Source: Halocafeteria seosinensis (taxonomy: Eukaryota > Sar > Bigyra > Bicosoecida). Taken from it: a DNA stretch of 64,000 nucleotides. Numbering within the stretch: position 1 is the stretch's first letter; every line of letters begins with the position of its first letter. A program made the translations under genes and the position numbers. This document shows, piece after piece, positions 34,268 to 44,399 of this stretch. The stretch covers positions 1-64,000 of the forward strand of contig LVLI01000097.1 in NCBI GenBank assembly GCA_001687465.1, in the 5' to 3' direction. Below the pieces are notes generated by a model that had not been told where the DNA came from, searched no databases, and worked only from the letters and a program-made list of their open reading frames with translations.

Positions 34268-35812
34268 CTATTCGCCATTGTCCAGGAGATGTGATATGCG
34301 GTCAGAAAGCTCGTTCAAGTTCTCATCATATTCATACAAGTTGGCAGAGGAACTCGTATTAGGGATTTCCCCGAGAAGTTGCGAACTCTTGGCTAGTAAC
34401 TCCTCGTCGTCGTTGGTGGCCGTAGTGAGACCCAAACGGCCACCCCCATTGTAAGAATCGTCCTCTTCGTCACTTTGCGAATTCGTCTCACCAGCTAAAC
34501 TGTCCTCTTCGGGAATTCCGTGTGCCTCACTGTACCGCGCACTCGCCCTGTTTTCCTTATTATTTGCTTCCCTATGCTGCTGTATCGATGCCGCAGTCCC
34601 ACCTTCCTCACCGCCAGTATAGTCCGTGTCTGATTCCTCGTGCGGCGAGAAGTCCCCAATATCTGCCAGGGGTAAATGGAATTCCCCAAAGCACTTGGCA
34701 GCCAACGTTTCCAATGAGCGCAAGCTTTGCTGGATCCTCAAGAGATTATAAATAGTACCGCGCGTCTTTGAACCTGTGAGAAACAGCAAGCTGTAGAGTC
34801 TCATGCTGCTTCTGCACACCATATGAATAAGCCTTGCCAACATAGTCGAATGGAGAACTGGCAGCGGTTGTGCGACGGCATTAGACATTTCCGACTGCTT
34901 ATTTTGCGACAGTACGGCCCGGAAGATATTAGCTGATGTAGCAGATGAGGAGGACTCTTTCTGCGAGAACTGATCCAGAGGTGGTGTGTCGACCAGAAAC
35001 AGAGAAGGGCACGTTCCGTTGCTCTTATTTTCAACGATGATTCGTCCAACTAGTCCCGTTTCATTCCTGGGAGGCATCATTATGTATGATCGGCCTTGTG
35101 TCTCCCGGAAGAACCTGCCGTAATTCTTCACCAGTGCCTCCATAGCAGATCCGAAATCCTGCATGGACGTCATCCGCAAATTCCAGCACTGTGAGAAAGC
35201 ATCTTCCAAAGTTCGGTATGTCCCTCGCTTTTCATCACCAACGCGAGGATATAATAAATCAGTAACTTCCTTCTTCTGTGTTTGGAGGCAGCTAAAATAA
35301 ACACGGATAGAGGGGTTATCCTTCCCGTAGCGAAGTAGTGTTTGAATGTAGAGCTGTAGCAAGCTGACAGGACCACCAGTCGTATACGAGTTCAGCAGCC
35401 CGCTCTTATACACTCCCCCTTGTCCCCATCCAAGTATGGCCGTACTGTAGCCGTCCAAGAGATGCACAAGGGATTCATGCACAATCGTGGCCGCTAACTC
35501 GTTGGGTTTCACTCCGGCCAAGTCCATTCGGAATTCAGTCGTGGGGAGCGAGTAATGGGCATGGACTTCATTCTTTCCCTTCCGACTTTTGGAAGCACTT
35601 TGATCACCCCCGTCCCGATTCGTGAGACTTAGAGTCTGTTTGTCCTTATGGGCTCGAGGAACATAATTAACGTCTTCACGCTCTTTGGCGGTGGATGGCT
35701 CTGTTGGGATCTCCTGCACAATCGTCGATACACTGCTTATTTTGACATTTCCGCGCGTCGAGTCCTCCGTAGCCTCCTGGGCTAGCTTGCGAAGCTCCTG
35801 GGGAATATTCAT
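34268..35812 (-). CDS. Degenerate kinesin-motor-like protein
   Basis: A single 514-residue frame. From about residue 95 the sequence follows the layout of a kinesin motor: FRMDLAGVKPNELA, HLLDGYSTAILGWGQGG (like 'vLDGYN--I-AYGQTG'), a middle region with LFLVDTPPLDQ where switch II (LVDLAGSE) would be, then STMLARLIHMVC and GTIYNLLRIQQSLRSLETLA like the final 'DS-LT-LL ... TL-TLRFA-RA' helices. The P-loop reads GQGGVYKS instead of GQTGSGKT (the Gly before Lys is Tyr), the switch I NxxSSRSH motif is not recognisable and switch II lacks AGSE. ATP hydrolysis is therefore unlikely. The C-terminal ~120 residues are acidic and disordered. Assignment rests on spaced similarity, not on catalytic motifs, so it needs a profile test. 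Confidence 0.6.
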   Translation of the reverse strand: MNIPQELRKLAQEATEDSTRGNVKISSVSTIVQEIPTEPSTAKEREDVNYVPRAHKDKQTLSLTNRDGGDQSASKSRKGKNEVHAHYSLPTTEFRMDLAGVKPNELAATIVHESLVHLLDGYSTAILGWGQGGVYKSGLLNSYTTGGPVSLLQLYIQTLLRYGKDNPSIRVYFSCLQTQKKEVTDLLYPRVGDEKRGTYRTLEDAFSQCWNLRMTSMQDFGSAMEALVKNYGRFFRETQGRSYIMMPPRNETGLVGRIIVENKSNGTCPSLFLVDTPPLDQFSQKESSSSATSANIFRAVLSQNKQSEMSNAVAQPLPVLHSTMLARLIHMVCRSSMRLYSLLFLTGSKTRGTIYNLLRIQQSLRSLETLAAKCFGEFHLPLADIGDFSPHEESDTDYTGGEEGGTAASIQQHREANNKENRASARYSEAHGIPEEDSLAGETNSQSDEEDDSYNGGGRLGLTTATNDDEELLAKSSQLLGEIPNTSSSANLYEYDENLNELSDRISHLLDNGE

Positions 35813-36257
35813 CGGGTATCACAGTCCTCCATAATGGTCTAACGACCGTCCGAGGAAGCGCGACTTATTGGAATTTTTCTACCAAATAATTCACCGATTC
35901 AATGACCATAGTTGGAGTGAACGTGTAGGGTCATTGATCTTCTTCGTAGCCTGCTCTTGTATGGGGACATGTGTATATCGACAATAGCAGGGTTGACGAG
36001 CTTAATCATATGTGCACTGTGCACACAACTCTGCCCGTGAAGGTGACGTTGTCACAGCTTGTCTCACAAGTCGAGAATTTCGACGAGAAACCACATCAGG
36101 CAGAACGCTTTAACGAGAAAATTCAATCAGTAAGCAGGTAAGTACGTGAATAAGGGGATAGTAACTCTCACAGTCGCATTGTCTAGTCAAGGACAACCTA
36201 CCAGGTAGGCTAGATTTCTGAAGGCTCAGCACCACAAATCATAACAAATTTCCTAGC
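35813..36257. other. Intergenic, no gene recognised
   Basis: Lies between two minus-strand genes. It holds the presumed promoter of the kinesin-like gene and the 3' region of the ribosomal-protein gene; nothing else is seen. Confidence 0.5.
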
Positions 36258-37161
36258 TTACAAAATAGCGCGCTTGGCTTCTTCGGCCTTAAGGGCAGCT
36301 TCTCTTTTGGCCAAACGACGTTGAGTCTTAAGACCCAGGACACCACCACCCCAACGACGGCGGAGCTGTACGTTATCGGCGAATTTGGCGTTGGCGTTCT
36401 CCACTACCTTATCCAATGCAGATTTGTCCTCGGGGCGGATCGTAGTCAAAGCGACAGCGGCAGCCTTTTTCTGGTGAACCAATTTTCCGAGACGGCCTTT
36501 GTTATTTACAATCACGTAAGGCACTTGCATTTTCCTGCAGAGAGCTGGGAGCCAGCAGACAAGTTCAATCGGGTCGACATCGGAGGCAATAGCAACGAGA
36601 CGAGCCTTCTTCTGTTCAACAAGGTAGGTAATATGATTCAACCCAAACTTGAGTACAGAAGGTGGGGTGCTGGTTCCGTCCCTTCCTGCGGCCTTGCCTT
36701 CTCCGAGTTGCTGTAATCGCTGCTTCTTTTGGGCCTTGGTTTCAGGCTGGTATTTCGACAACAATTTGAATACCGGTACTGCCTCAGCACGATCCAAAGG
36801 GTTGTGGAATTGGTTGATGGCTGGCGGTATTTTCAAGCGGTCATACAAGACTTTGCGTTGACGCTGAATTCGGACATACTTTGGCCAGCGTACAAACCGA
36901 CTCAGATCGCGTTTGGGCTGCAGACAAAGCCGACACAAAAATAACAGATACACAATTCGTTGTACCCTGTTCATTCCCAGCGAGCGAGCAAACACGTACC
37001 CGAATATCACCACCGATACGCAGATTCTTTGGCATCGAGGGAAAGAGAGGGTCCTCCGGCGCCTCTGCCTTCTGGGCAGAACTCCCTCCAGCACGTTTAA
37101 GTCCTTTCTTCGCCGGCTGCACCACGACATAAATGGTACGACGTGAACATAAAATACGCAT
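36258..37161 (-). CDS. RPL7A: Cytosolic 60S ribosomal protein eL8 (RPL7A)
   Basis: Two exons, 37161-37000 and 36917-36258 (phase 0), give 273 residues against ~266 in animals. The family signature crosses the splice: NLRIGGDIR in exon 1, then [20 protein letters not shown] in exon 2, followed by [11 protein letters not shown] and the RNA-binding L7Ae core ([20 protein letters not shown]). Near the end [11 protein letters not shown] matches the usual 'WGG-VLG-KS'. Acting in the large ribosomal subunit, it binds 25S rRNA. The very start is unsure: [15 protein letters not shown] is unlike other family N-termini, and [11 protein letters not shown] could instead be joined to an upstream mini-exon across an acceptor ending GTGCAG. 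Confidence 0.95.
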
Positions 37162-37914
37162 GCGTATATGAACGGAATAACACTCAATGATAAGGTGAAT
37201 AAAGCAGCTCAATGGAGACTGGCGAGTCTGTCAGATTGCCTCGTTTCAATCCCCGTTTTTGCCTCTTTCCACTCCATATGTACACCCCATTCATCACATA
37301 TGGTGTGTACTACGTATGCATTTACACCCATGTATTGCCCACGAGAGCGTACGGCCTCCTCAAGGCGCAAGATTTGTATGCGTAATGAAGGCAACAAATG
37401 CTCCCCACGGGTGTATCCCCATTCGTCTCGCTTCCCCCTTTGCTCCCCCTAGATAGCTGCCCACAACCCTTTTTGTACTTCTGCCCAAGGAGTCTCCCAC
37501 CTCCACTTTCCAGTCTATTCCGTACACAATACTCACCATTTTTACCGTAGATGTAGAATGTACTGCTTCCTACTTATATACTTCCAAAAGTCAGACGCAG
37601 AACGCTCTGGAGACAATGCGAAGCGACTGTGAGTGTAAATGCGCTTGGAAAAAGGGAAGGCATCCAGAGCGGACAATGTTTTCGTTCACTTTGAGCAATG
37701 GAGTTGAAGTCTATTCATTCAATGGCATCAATGCAATGAATGAGGTCTATTAGCATCTGGCATTGATCGTGCGTGGGTTATAAAGAAGCACGTTCTTCTG
37801 TTTTGCTCTCTTTGGTAGATTCTGTGTGTTGTACAGTGTATACTGTACAGGTTGAGGCTGATACAGTAGATAAAGTAACTTATTAAAGTTTATTACCACC
37901 GTTTGTAAGAGACG
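37162..37914. other. Intergenic between divergent transcription units
   Basis: Upstream of both eL8 (minus) and the AAA/PD-(D/E)XK gene (plus). Short frames here have no similarity to known families. Contains promoter sequence by position only. Confidence 0.45.
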
Positions 37915-40589
37915 ATGCCGAAGAAGGGAGCTTCTAATACTAATACGGCCACTACAAGACGCCCCAATACCAGGCAAGCGGCTAATGAGAGCCATCCGAC
38001 CCAGAAAAGAGCCCGTTCACGAGAATCGGGAGGGACTCAAAAAACGTCGAAGAAGACATCTTACAAGAAGCAAGCGTCTACCGGCAAAGGAGGCACATAT
38101 GGCAGTGTGCCACAATCGGGACAGCAAGATAAGGCTAGTGGACAACAGGCGTCTGCCGCGGCGAGCTCTTCCTCCGGGAAGAAGTCAAGACAAAAGAAAA
38201 CCGGTAGTTCTTCGGCTTCCAGCGCGAAGAAAAAATGGTCCAGCAGTGAACAATCGGGGACTGATACAAGCCACTCTTCAGATATGGCACATTCAGGTAG
38301 GTGAACTACGGTAGTCTCTATCGTTGACTCTTGCTCCTGGCGTTTTATTCTTGCCTCACCATCTTATTGTCTTGTATTATTTTGTTGCTTGTTTGCAGGA
38401 GGCGGCGGTGCAAGTTCACGTTCGGTTGCTATAGGTAAGTAATGCTGAGAATCACAAGAACAGAAGTCTCTGTTTGAGAATGATGCTGCCACTTATATCG
38501 TCTATACTATCGTCCATTATCCTGTGTTTCTTTTGGACTCTTTTTCTCCAGGAGGTGACTTAGGTTCACGTCCCGCCCCCCTTGAGAGTAACTTGAGAAT
38601 ATGTACGTCGATCGAGGACATTAACGACATGTTGCACGTTGGAAATTGAAGAATGAATGCAGATTATACGAAGGAAGATGTAGTAAAGCTACGAGGGGTG
38701 CTAAGGAAATTAGTACAAGATAGAGCTTACGCTCTGGCAAATCCGGAGGAGATGGCTTTCACAGTGCCGTCGGGTGCTCAAACGGAACCATGCATGCCAG
38801 AACAAATCATGAATGGCAAATTCATTGATAAGTCTGAATCATATTGGAAAGGCCTCGACTGGGATGAACAGGGCACTGATGAATTTTCGGGCGTTCGACT
38901 ATGCTGCTTTCCAAGAAGATTCGGCAAAACCACATGGCTGGAATTTATGAGATGGACTCTCTGTGTTCCTCCACTTGACGACCCTATGTTAGAAGGAAAC
39001 AAAATGCAGAAATTCTATCAAGCTGCAGCAGCATTGGAGAAAGGACATACGTTCGTAGGAGCGTCACTGCGGCCGGCATTGTACTTTTGTTTCAACTGGG
39101 AATTGGCGAAAAACCTCCGGGAGAGTGTCGCAGACCAGTTTCGGCAATGTGGTCTGCGCATAGATGGACCAATTGCACTCACGCAGTCGTCAATAATACT
39201 CCAGACGGGGCTTAATCAGTTACGACATTTGTATGTTGAAGCAACACAGGGATTAACAGCCCAGGAGCGAACTTTGGTGTCACTGAAGCCTCTGGTGCTC
39301 TTAGATGAAACGGACTATCCCTGGAGAGAACAGCATGTAGCCGGCTCAGGTAGCGCGGACGAGATCATCAACAGTGAGAGACGACTTTCTGAGTGTCGGC
39401 CGTTTTTCGCCGCATTGAAAAACTTTGTTAAGGTTGGTTTGTGGGGAATCATGATGGTTACTTTGCTTCGTATCGCTGGAACTGGTCTATCTGAGCTTGA
39501 CTCCTACGATATTGGGTTGTCTGCGAAGTATCATGGAATAGTTGGGATTACCGAAGAAGAGCTTTTGGGTGCGCTCGCGAAGAATGAACGCATTGAAAAG
39601 AACGAACATGTTTGTATGGACGATTTATTTGCTTGGGGGGGGTGCAAAGAGGCAAAGCAAGAGCCGTATGCTATCATGGCTCTCTGACAAAATCAATGGG
39701 TTTTGCTCTGCTCTAGACAGAGAGAAACAGATGAGTCCTGTATACAGCCCGTTAGACGTTCTTTCCATGTTGAACAAAGTTGACGCTTACAAACACAAAG
39801 GAACTATTCAACATCCGGAGAAGCTTAAATGGCTTACGTCAAGTTCTGATAGAATCGCACGAGCCTAAACATCACTGGCTGGTGATGCAGGAAAATCAAA
39901 AGAAGTAATGAAGTAATGGAGAACCTTGCCGGAGGTATAGTTGGCTTCAGATCTCCGACGGCGTGCCGTAGCAGGGTCTATTTCTACCGATAACGTTACG
40001 AGTATTTTGTCGTTGCTGTTCGAATTGGGATTACTTCAAATGATATGGAAAAGTGAAGATGGAGAGTGGGTCCACTTGGGTCCTAGAACAGAAATACAAT
40101 ATCATGGCGAAGGCGTTCACGTTATGGAATACCAAACTATCTGACAAGCAGGCCACTCAGTTACGAGAGAAAGCGAGCTTTCTGAGATACTTCTGCGGCA
40201 CTCTTCGCGAAGCGGGATCCATTGTCGCGTCGAGACAGAGAGGGACAAAATACATACGAGAGTTCACGCTGCAGTTGGCTACATACGTAAAGATGAAGCG
40301 AGAATTAAACCATAAGGATATTGAGGTGGACATTGAATTCCCCATAGTATGGTATGATGAGGAAAAAAGTCAAATGAAGCAAAAGGGGCAACAAGATTGT
40401 TGTATTAGGTTTCGTAAACCTGAATTTCATTTGATCGTAGAGTACAAACAATTGAAAGGAAAGAAGACTGGTCGGTTCGACGAATACATGGGCCGTGCTA
40501 TGCAGGAGGCCATCGTTTAGGCAGATGGGTACCGCAACAGCAGAAAGCTACGTACGGGCGTACTGCTTATTGGGGTAGTATCTCATTGA
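37915..40589 (+). pseudogene. AAA-ATPase-like / PD-(D/E)XK nuclease gene, decayed
   Basis: Exon 1 (37915-38296) encodes a Ser/Lys/Gln-rich disordered head; exon 2 is 38399-38434 and exon 3 begins at 38552. A further 60-nt intron (38593-38652 or so, donor GTACGT, acceptor TGCAG at about 38660) removes an in-frame TGA. The NTPase part has a P-loop RRFGKTTWLEFMRW, Walker B VLLDETDYPW and the family block LSAKYHGIVGITEEEL, as in the AAA-ATPase_like domain usually paired with a C-terminal PDDEXK nuclease. A G8 run at 39635-39642 marks a frame change into ALDREKQMSPVYSPLDVL; further shifts follow near 39930 and 40110. The nuclease part shows a D in QKGQQDCCIRF, then LIVEYKQLKG, and is interrupted by TAG at 40518 before ADGYRNSRKLRTGVLLIG. 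Several lesions argue for a pseudogene, though assembly errors at homopolymers could explain one. Confidence 0.72.
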
Positions 40590-40779
40590 GATGGTGAGAC
40601 AATGCTGATCGATGTAAAGTCTGTCGACAGTCATCGGCAAGAGAACGCCTTTGAGAGAATAGAGGTGCAATGAGGAGTTCCCTTCGATGTGTCGTTGGTC
40701 TGGCTCACTTTGGACTTACTCGAAACTGGGTCACCGAATACTGTTCCAAGCAAACTCGCAGCGAAAATAGCAGTGTGTT

Positions 40780-41415
40780 TCCTCCTTTGGAAGTTCCGAG
40801 TAGTCGAATGCTGAAGTCATACTAATATTCCGAAAGAATCTCATGCTTGCACAGTTTGTGGGGCCATGTCATACATGTATTGGTAAAACTGCCACTTGAC
40901 AGTAGCCACTAGCAGCCCACTACCGACTACGAGAAAGTTAGGCACTCAAATGGCGCCGGTAGAAAAACGCACCCCAGGATATACCACCCTGTTGCTATCA
41001 CTATGAATAGAATAGTGCCTCCTTTTCGGAATAGTGGTAATACTTGTAAAAATGACTGAAGCTATTAAAACCAAGCGATTACCTCAAACAAAAATGGATA
41101 GAAAATGCTTCAGTCTAGAGACGGAATACACCGGATTTTCCGACGGGTTCCGCAGGGTAACGATTCACTCGGCTTTTCAATCCTGAAGCGGTGTACGACC
41201 GCTTTTTTCGATCTTTTTGCAGGGGCCGGATTTTGGGTGGCTCTAGCGGTGTGCCACCGGATTTTCCGACGGGTGAGGATTCTCTCTGGGTCTTGGCGCT
41301 GAAACACCGTACATTGCTACTAACGGTATGGCACGTATTGCAGTGGAACTTTTACACTCTGCCAGCAAAAGGTCGAATAATAAAACAAAGTGTACGCAGC
41401 TCCGCAATAACACAG
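40780..41415 (-). repeat. Dispersed repeat R2, copy 2, with internal insertion
   Basis: Inverted relative to copy 1 at 20420-20765. The two matching arms are about 40780-40945 and 41330-41415; the ~380 bp between them (about 40950-41330) is absent from copy 1 and carries two copies of CACCGGATTTTCCGACGGGT roughly 125 bp apart. Just outside, at 40722-40747, a 26-bp exact match (inverted) to exon 9 of the site-1-protease-like gene occurs (CAGTATTCGGTGACCCAG is its core). Confidence 0.7.
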
Positions 41416-42332
41416 AACCTGGAAACTGCAACGCTGTTCATAGAGGCGGCCTACGAAGACACTCACGAGAATGAGTGTAAGTTTTTCTTAGTGTCTCCAC
41501 AACCGGGTAAAGAAAGCACCATCTGCAGGTCCCAGTTCGAAAATCAATTTCTCGAAAACCGGCGCACTCCCACTTACTCAGACCCATCCCATCGTTCTGC
41601 TTGGTGCAGTTCGACGGGGAACGTTGGCAACAGCGGATAGCAGCTATCACATTTGGGCAAAACTGCAGCTCTCCCACTCTGCCATTGGGTACGTCGGACC
41701 AGCTGGAGCTAAATACCCTCGGCATCCGTATCCGATCCTGCGGTCCAGGAGATGATTGATCGACCTGATGTGTACGGACAGAGCCCATCATGTGTAGCCT
41801 GTCGAGCGACACTACACAACCCGACCTAAGACATTGTCTGGTAGTACTGGTACCACTATATGCATCGCTTCACCGACGAGACTATCTGTAATACAACTCA
41901 AGGATGGCGGCAAAGCGCGGATAATACCTTCCTTTTGACGCACCTAAAGCAGTTATACCCTGTGGTGGGTACCAAATACTAGACAGTACCGTATGTAGTC
42001 GGAACAGTCTCATAAGAATCCGAACGGGCTCGTTATACATGTACGCTCCACTCACGGCACAATTTACCACGGCGTCAAAGCCCCCCTCTACCACGCTTCG
42101 AGTCGCCTTGCATCTCCTTGAAGTACAGCACTATGAACTTCCATTTTTGTTCCAAACTACAAAAAGGGTTCTGAACTTCTGAGGGGGGGGGGGTGCCAAC
42201 CGTGACATGCGGTGGCGCCGCGGCCCACTACCATGGTACGTTGAAGCGAGAGAAAAGTGCAAAAAACTTCTTGAATCCACCGGATTGATACTTGGAGAGC
42301 CCCGAATTCCGTGATTGCTTCATAAGAGAAAA
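41416..42332. other. Intergenic, with an 11-G homopolymer
   Basis: No gene seen. A run of 11 G at 42183-42193 lies about 140 bp before the start of the secreted Cys-rich protein; such runs are unstable and prone to sequencing error. It includes the presumed promoter of that gene. Confidence 0.45.
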
Positions 42333-43427
42333 ATGCGTACGTTCGCATATGCACTCGCACTCTGTGCTGCCACTTGTTGTGTGCAGGCGGAAGAAAGCGA
42401 AGAACATTACTTTCCTGCGGATGCCACGGCGCTTGGCAATGAATGCTCGTGGATTAAAGAATGCACTCTTAGTCCACCGTCAGGTTGTGAGCAATATCGT
42501 TTCCACGAACGGCCATGCGCCTGCCTGACTCCAGCTGCCAAGTGTATGTACGAGCATTGGAAGCGCTTCAGTACCAGCCAACGAGAAGACATGTACAACC
42601 GATGCGGGAGAACTCAATTTCCTTTCGGTGTACACATGCATTACCTCCACCAAAAGAATTGTGAATTTGCCGCAATGGCTCAGAAGGAATTAGACGAACA
42701 ACGTGAACTGCAATCTTACTCGTATAGCTGTGGTTGGACTCTGGCTGACGGATTTCACAACCAAAAACGGGAGACTTATGAGCACGAACATATTTGTCTA
42801 AGAGCTCCTGGATGGCCCAAACATACCAGTCTAAACTACACGGAGCTCGTAATTCAAAAAGGGGGAGCACAGCAAGTATCCATGTATCTAAGTGTTTCTG
42901 AGCATGCGGGTATTGACTACCACTTTTACTCAGGAGACATGTCGGCATCGAAATCAGGAAAACTGGAGCCTGGCCACTCGGACAGTGTGTGTACGAATGC
43001 GCTTTACCCCAAGTTCTTCCCGGGAGTACTCAATACTGGAATTCAGTACATGCAACCACGAGCAACGGACGACGTAGAAGGGATAAAATGGGTGATATAC
43101 TTTAAAAACAGAAATTGGATACACAACGCGCATGTTCAGATGTCTTTTGGCCCTGAGTGTTTCAACGGCATGGACAGCAAAAATGACTACTCGTTGTGTA
43201 CAAATAAAACCGTCAATTGGAGTTTGGTGGATGGCAGCACGAGTACTTTTTACGCAATCAACGGGTGTGAAATGCACTGCGAGGATACTTCATCCACAAC
43301 CCCCTGCTGCATCTCCACCGGTAAGCCTCCTAGTTACAGAACCGGCTGCGGAACGAACTGCGCCAATTGCAAGAATGGTTGTTCCTCCAATATTCGGAAC
43401 TATCACAGAGGGTCGAGGCCGGTGTAA
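42333..43427 (+). CDS. Secreted cysteine-rich protein, function unknown
   Basis: 364 residues from the ATG at 42333, chosen because it opens a clear signal peptide (MRTFAYALALCAATCCVQA); an ATG 18 bases earlier adds six residues. More than 25 Cys follow, clustered at both ends: ECSWIKECTLSPPSGCEQY and CACLTPAAKC near the start, and CEMHC, TTPCCIST, TGCGTNCANCKNGCSS near the end, implying a disulphide-stabilised extracellular protein. The centre (about 150-300) has alternating polar and aromatic strands and a few NxT/NxS glycosylation sites (NYT, NKT, NWS). No membrane anchor is seen. I do not recognise a family; a cell-wall or digestive role is possible but unsupported. Confidence 0.72.
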   Translation: MRTFAYALALCAATCCVQAEESEEHYFPADATALGNECSWIKECTLSPPSGCEQYRFHERPCACLTPAAKCMYEHWKRFSTSQREDMYNRCGRTQFPFGVHMHYLHQKNCEFAAMAQKELDEQRELQSYSYSCGWTLADGFHNQKRETYEHEHICLRAPGWPKHTSLNYTELVIQKGGAQQVSMYLSVSEHAGIDYHFYSGDMSASKSGKLEPGHSDSVCTNALYPKFFPGVLNTGIQYMQPRATDDVEGIKWVIYFKNRNWIHNAHVQMSFGPECFNGMDSKNDYSLCTNKTVNWSLVDGSTSTFYAINGCEMHCEDTSSTTPCCISTGKPPSYRTGCGTNCANCKNGCSSNIRNYHRGSRPV

Positions 43428-44399
43428 CAATTGCAAGACTGCTAAGAGTCTGCTCTTTAAATCAACACTAAACCCAAAATTCTTTATTCCAGAAATGTTG
43501 ATTTTTGAAATATAAAGTTCCCATATAGTGATTTCACAATGTACTCAATTTAATTCCAGAAATATGGATTTTATCGCACAAACAATTATGGGTTACGGTA
43601 CCCAGTACATTCAAATTCGGGACCAGAGGCGTCGTACTCTACGCTGTCTTTATTAAGGTGTTTTGTATATCCTCAGTGTGCAGACATCCATGAGAAGAAG
43701 TACCGGGCTTCCTGGCCAAGATGGCCGAACGAGTTTTCACAAAAGGAAGGCTAATCATAGTTGTAGCAGTGAAAACAAGCGTGTAGCGCTGTCACAGACG
43801 ACGAAGACACCAAAACGCACATCAGAGAACACCAAAACGACAAACCATGCTGGTGAGGACAGTCCGCACATGGACATGACATCTGGCTGCACCACAACGA
43901 CGAGAATGGAACGCGGTAGGTCCACAACTACGCGCGCTGGTACAGTGCAACCTCAGGAACCAAGGGCACGTGCGACAATCATAATGTGACCACAAAAGGG
44001 CAGTTTCAACGTCGGCATTTCTGGTCTACATCACAGGCACATGCATGTGATGGTACGACGCCAGAGAAGCAGACACAGGGTACTGCAATTGGATGTGAGC
44101 AGGCACGGGAGAGGAATTCGTACTTCGCCGGATGATAGCGAAAGCTCTACCACATCCGAAAGTGGTCTCAGTGATTTTGAAAGCGACGAACCTGGCACAG
44201 ACAATGAAGAAGACGGCCCGGGGCAGGTTACAACCACAGATACTACGAGGTCCAAAGGGGAGTTGATGAGAACCGCCGCTCGAGATGCGATGGGACAGGA
44301 AAGAATTGAGGGCAATGATATCCCAACGGTCCGACTGAGGACTTTAGCCGAACTGCAGCTGCTGATTGAGTAGGGAACTGACGGCATCGTCGAACGCGG
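43428..44399. other. Probable transposon-derived sequence
   Basis: Immediately upstream of a recognisable Mutator-type transposase remnant. Plus-strand frames contain Thr/Arg-rich and Asp/Ser-rich text, and one frame (44041-44370) is acidic (SDFESDEPGTDNEEDGPG). A Trp-Tyr...Cys...His pattern near 43940-43990 could be the remains of a zinc-binding N-terminus, but this is weak. Confidence 0.4.

Noticed and set aside
38647-38649. In-frame TGA between the Ser/Lys-rich head and the NTPase, first read as a nonsense mutation
   Set aside because: It lies inside a 60-nt GTACGT...TGCAG segment whose removal keeps frame, so it is better explained as intronic. The pseudogene call rests on the later lesions.
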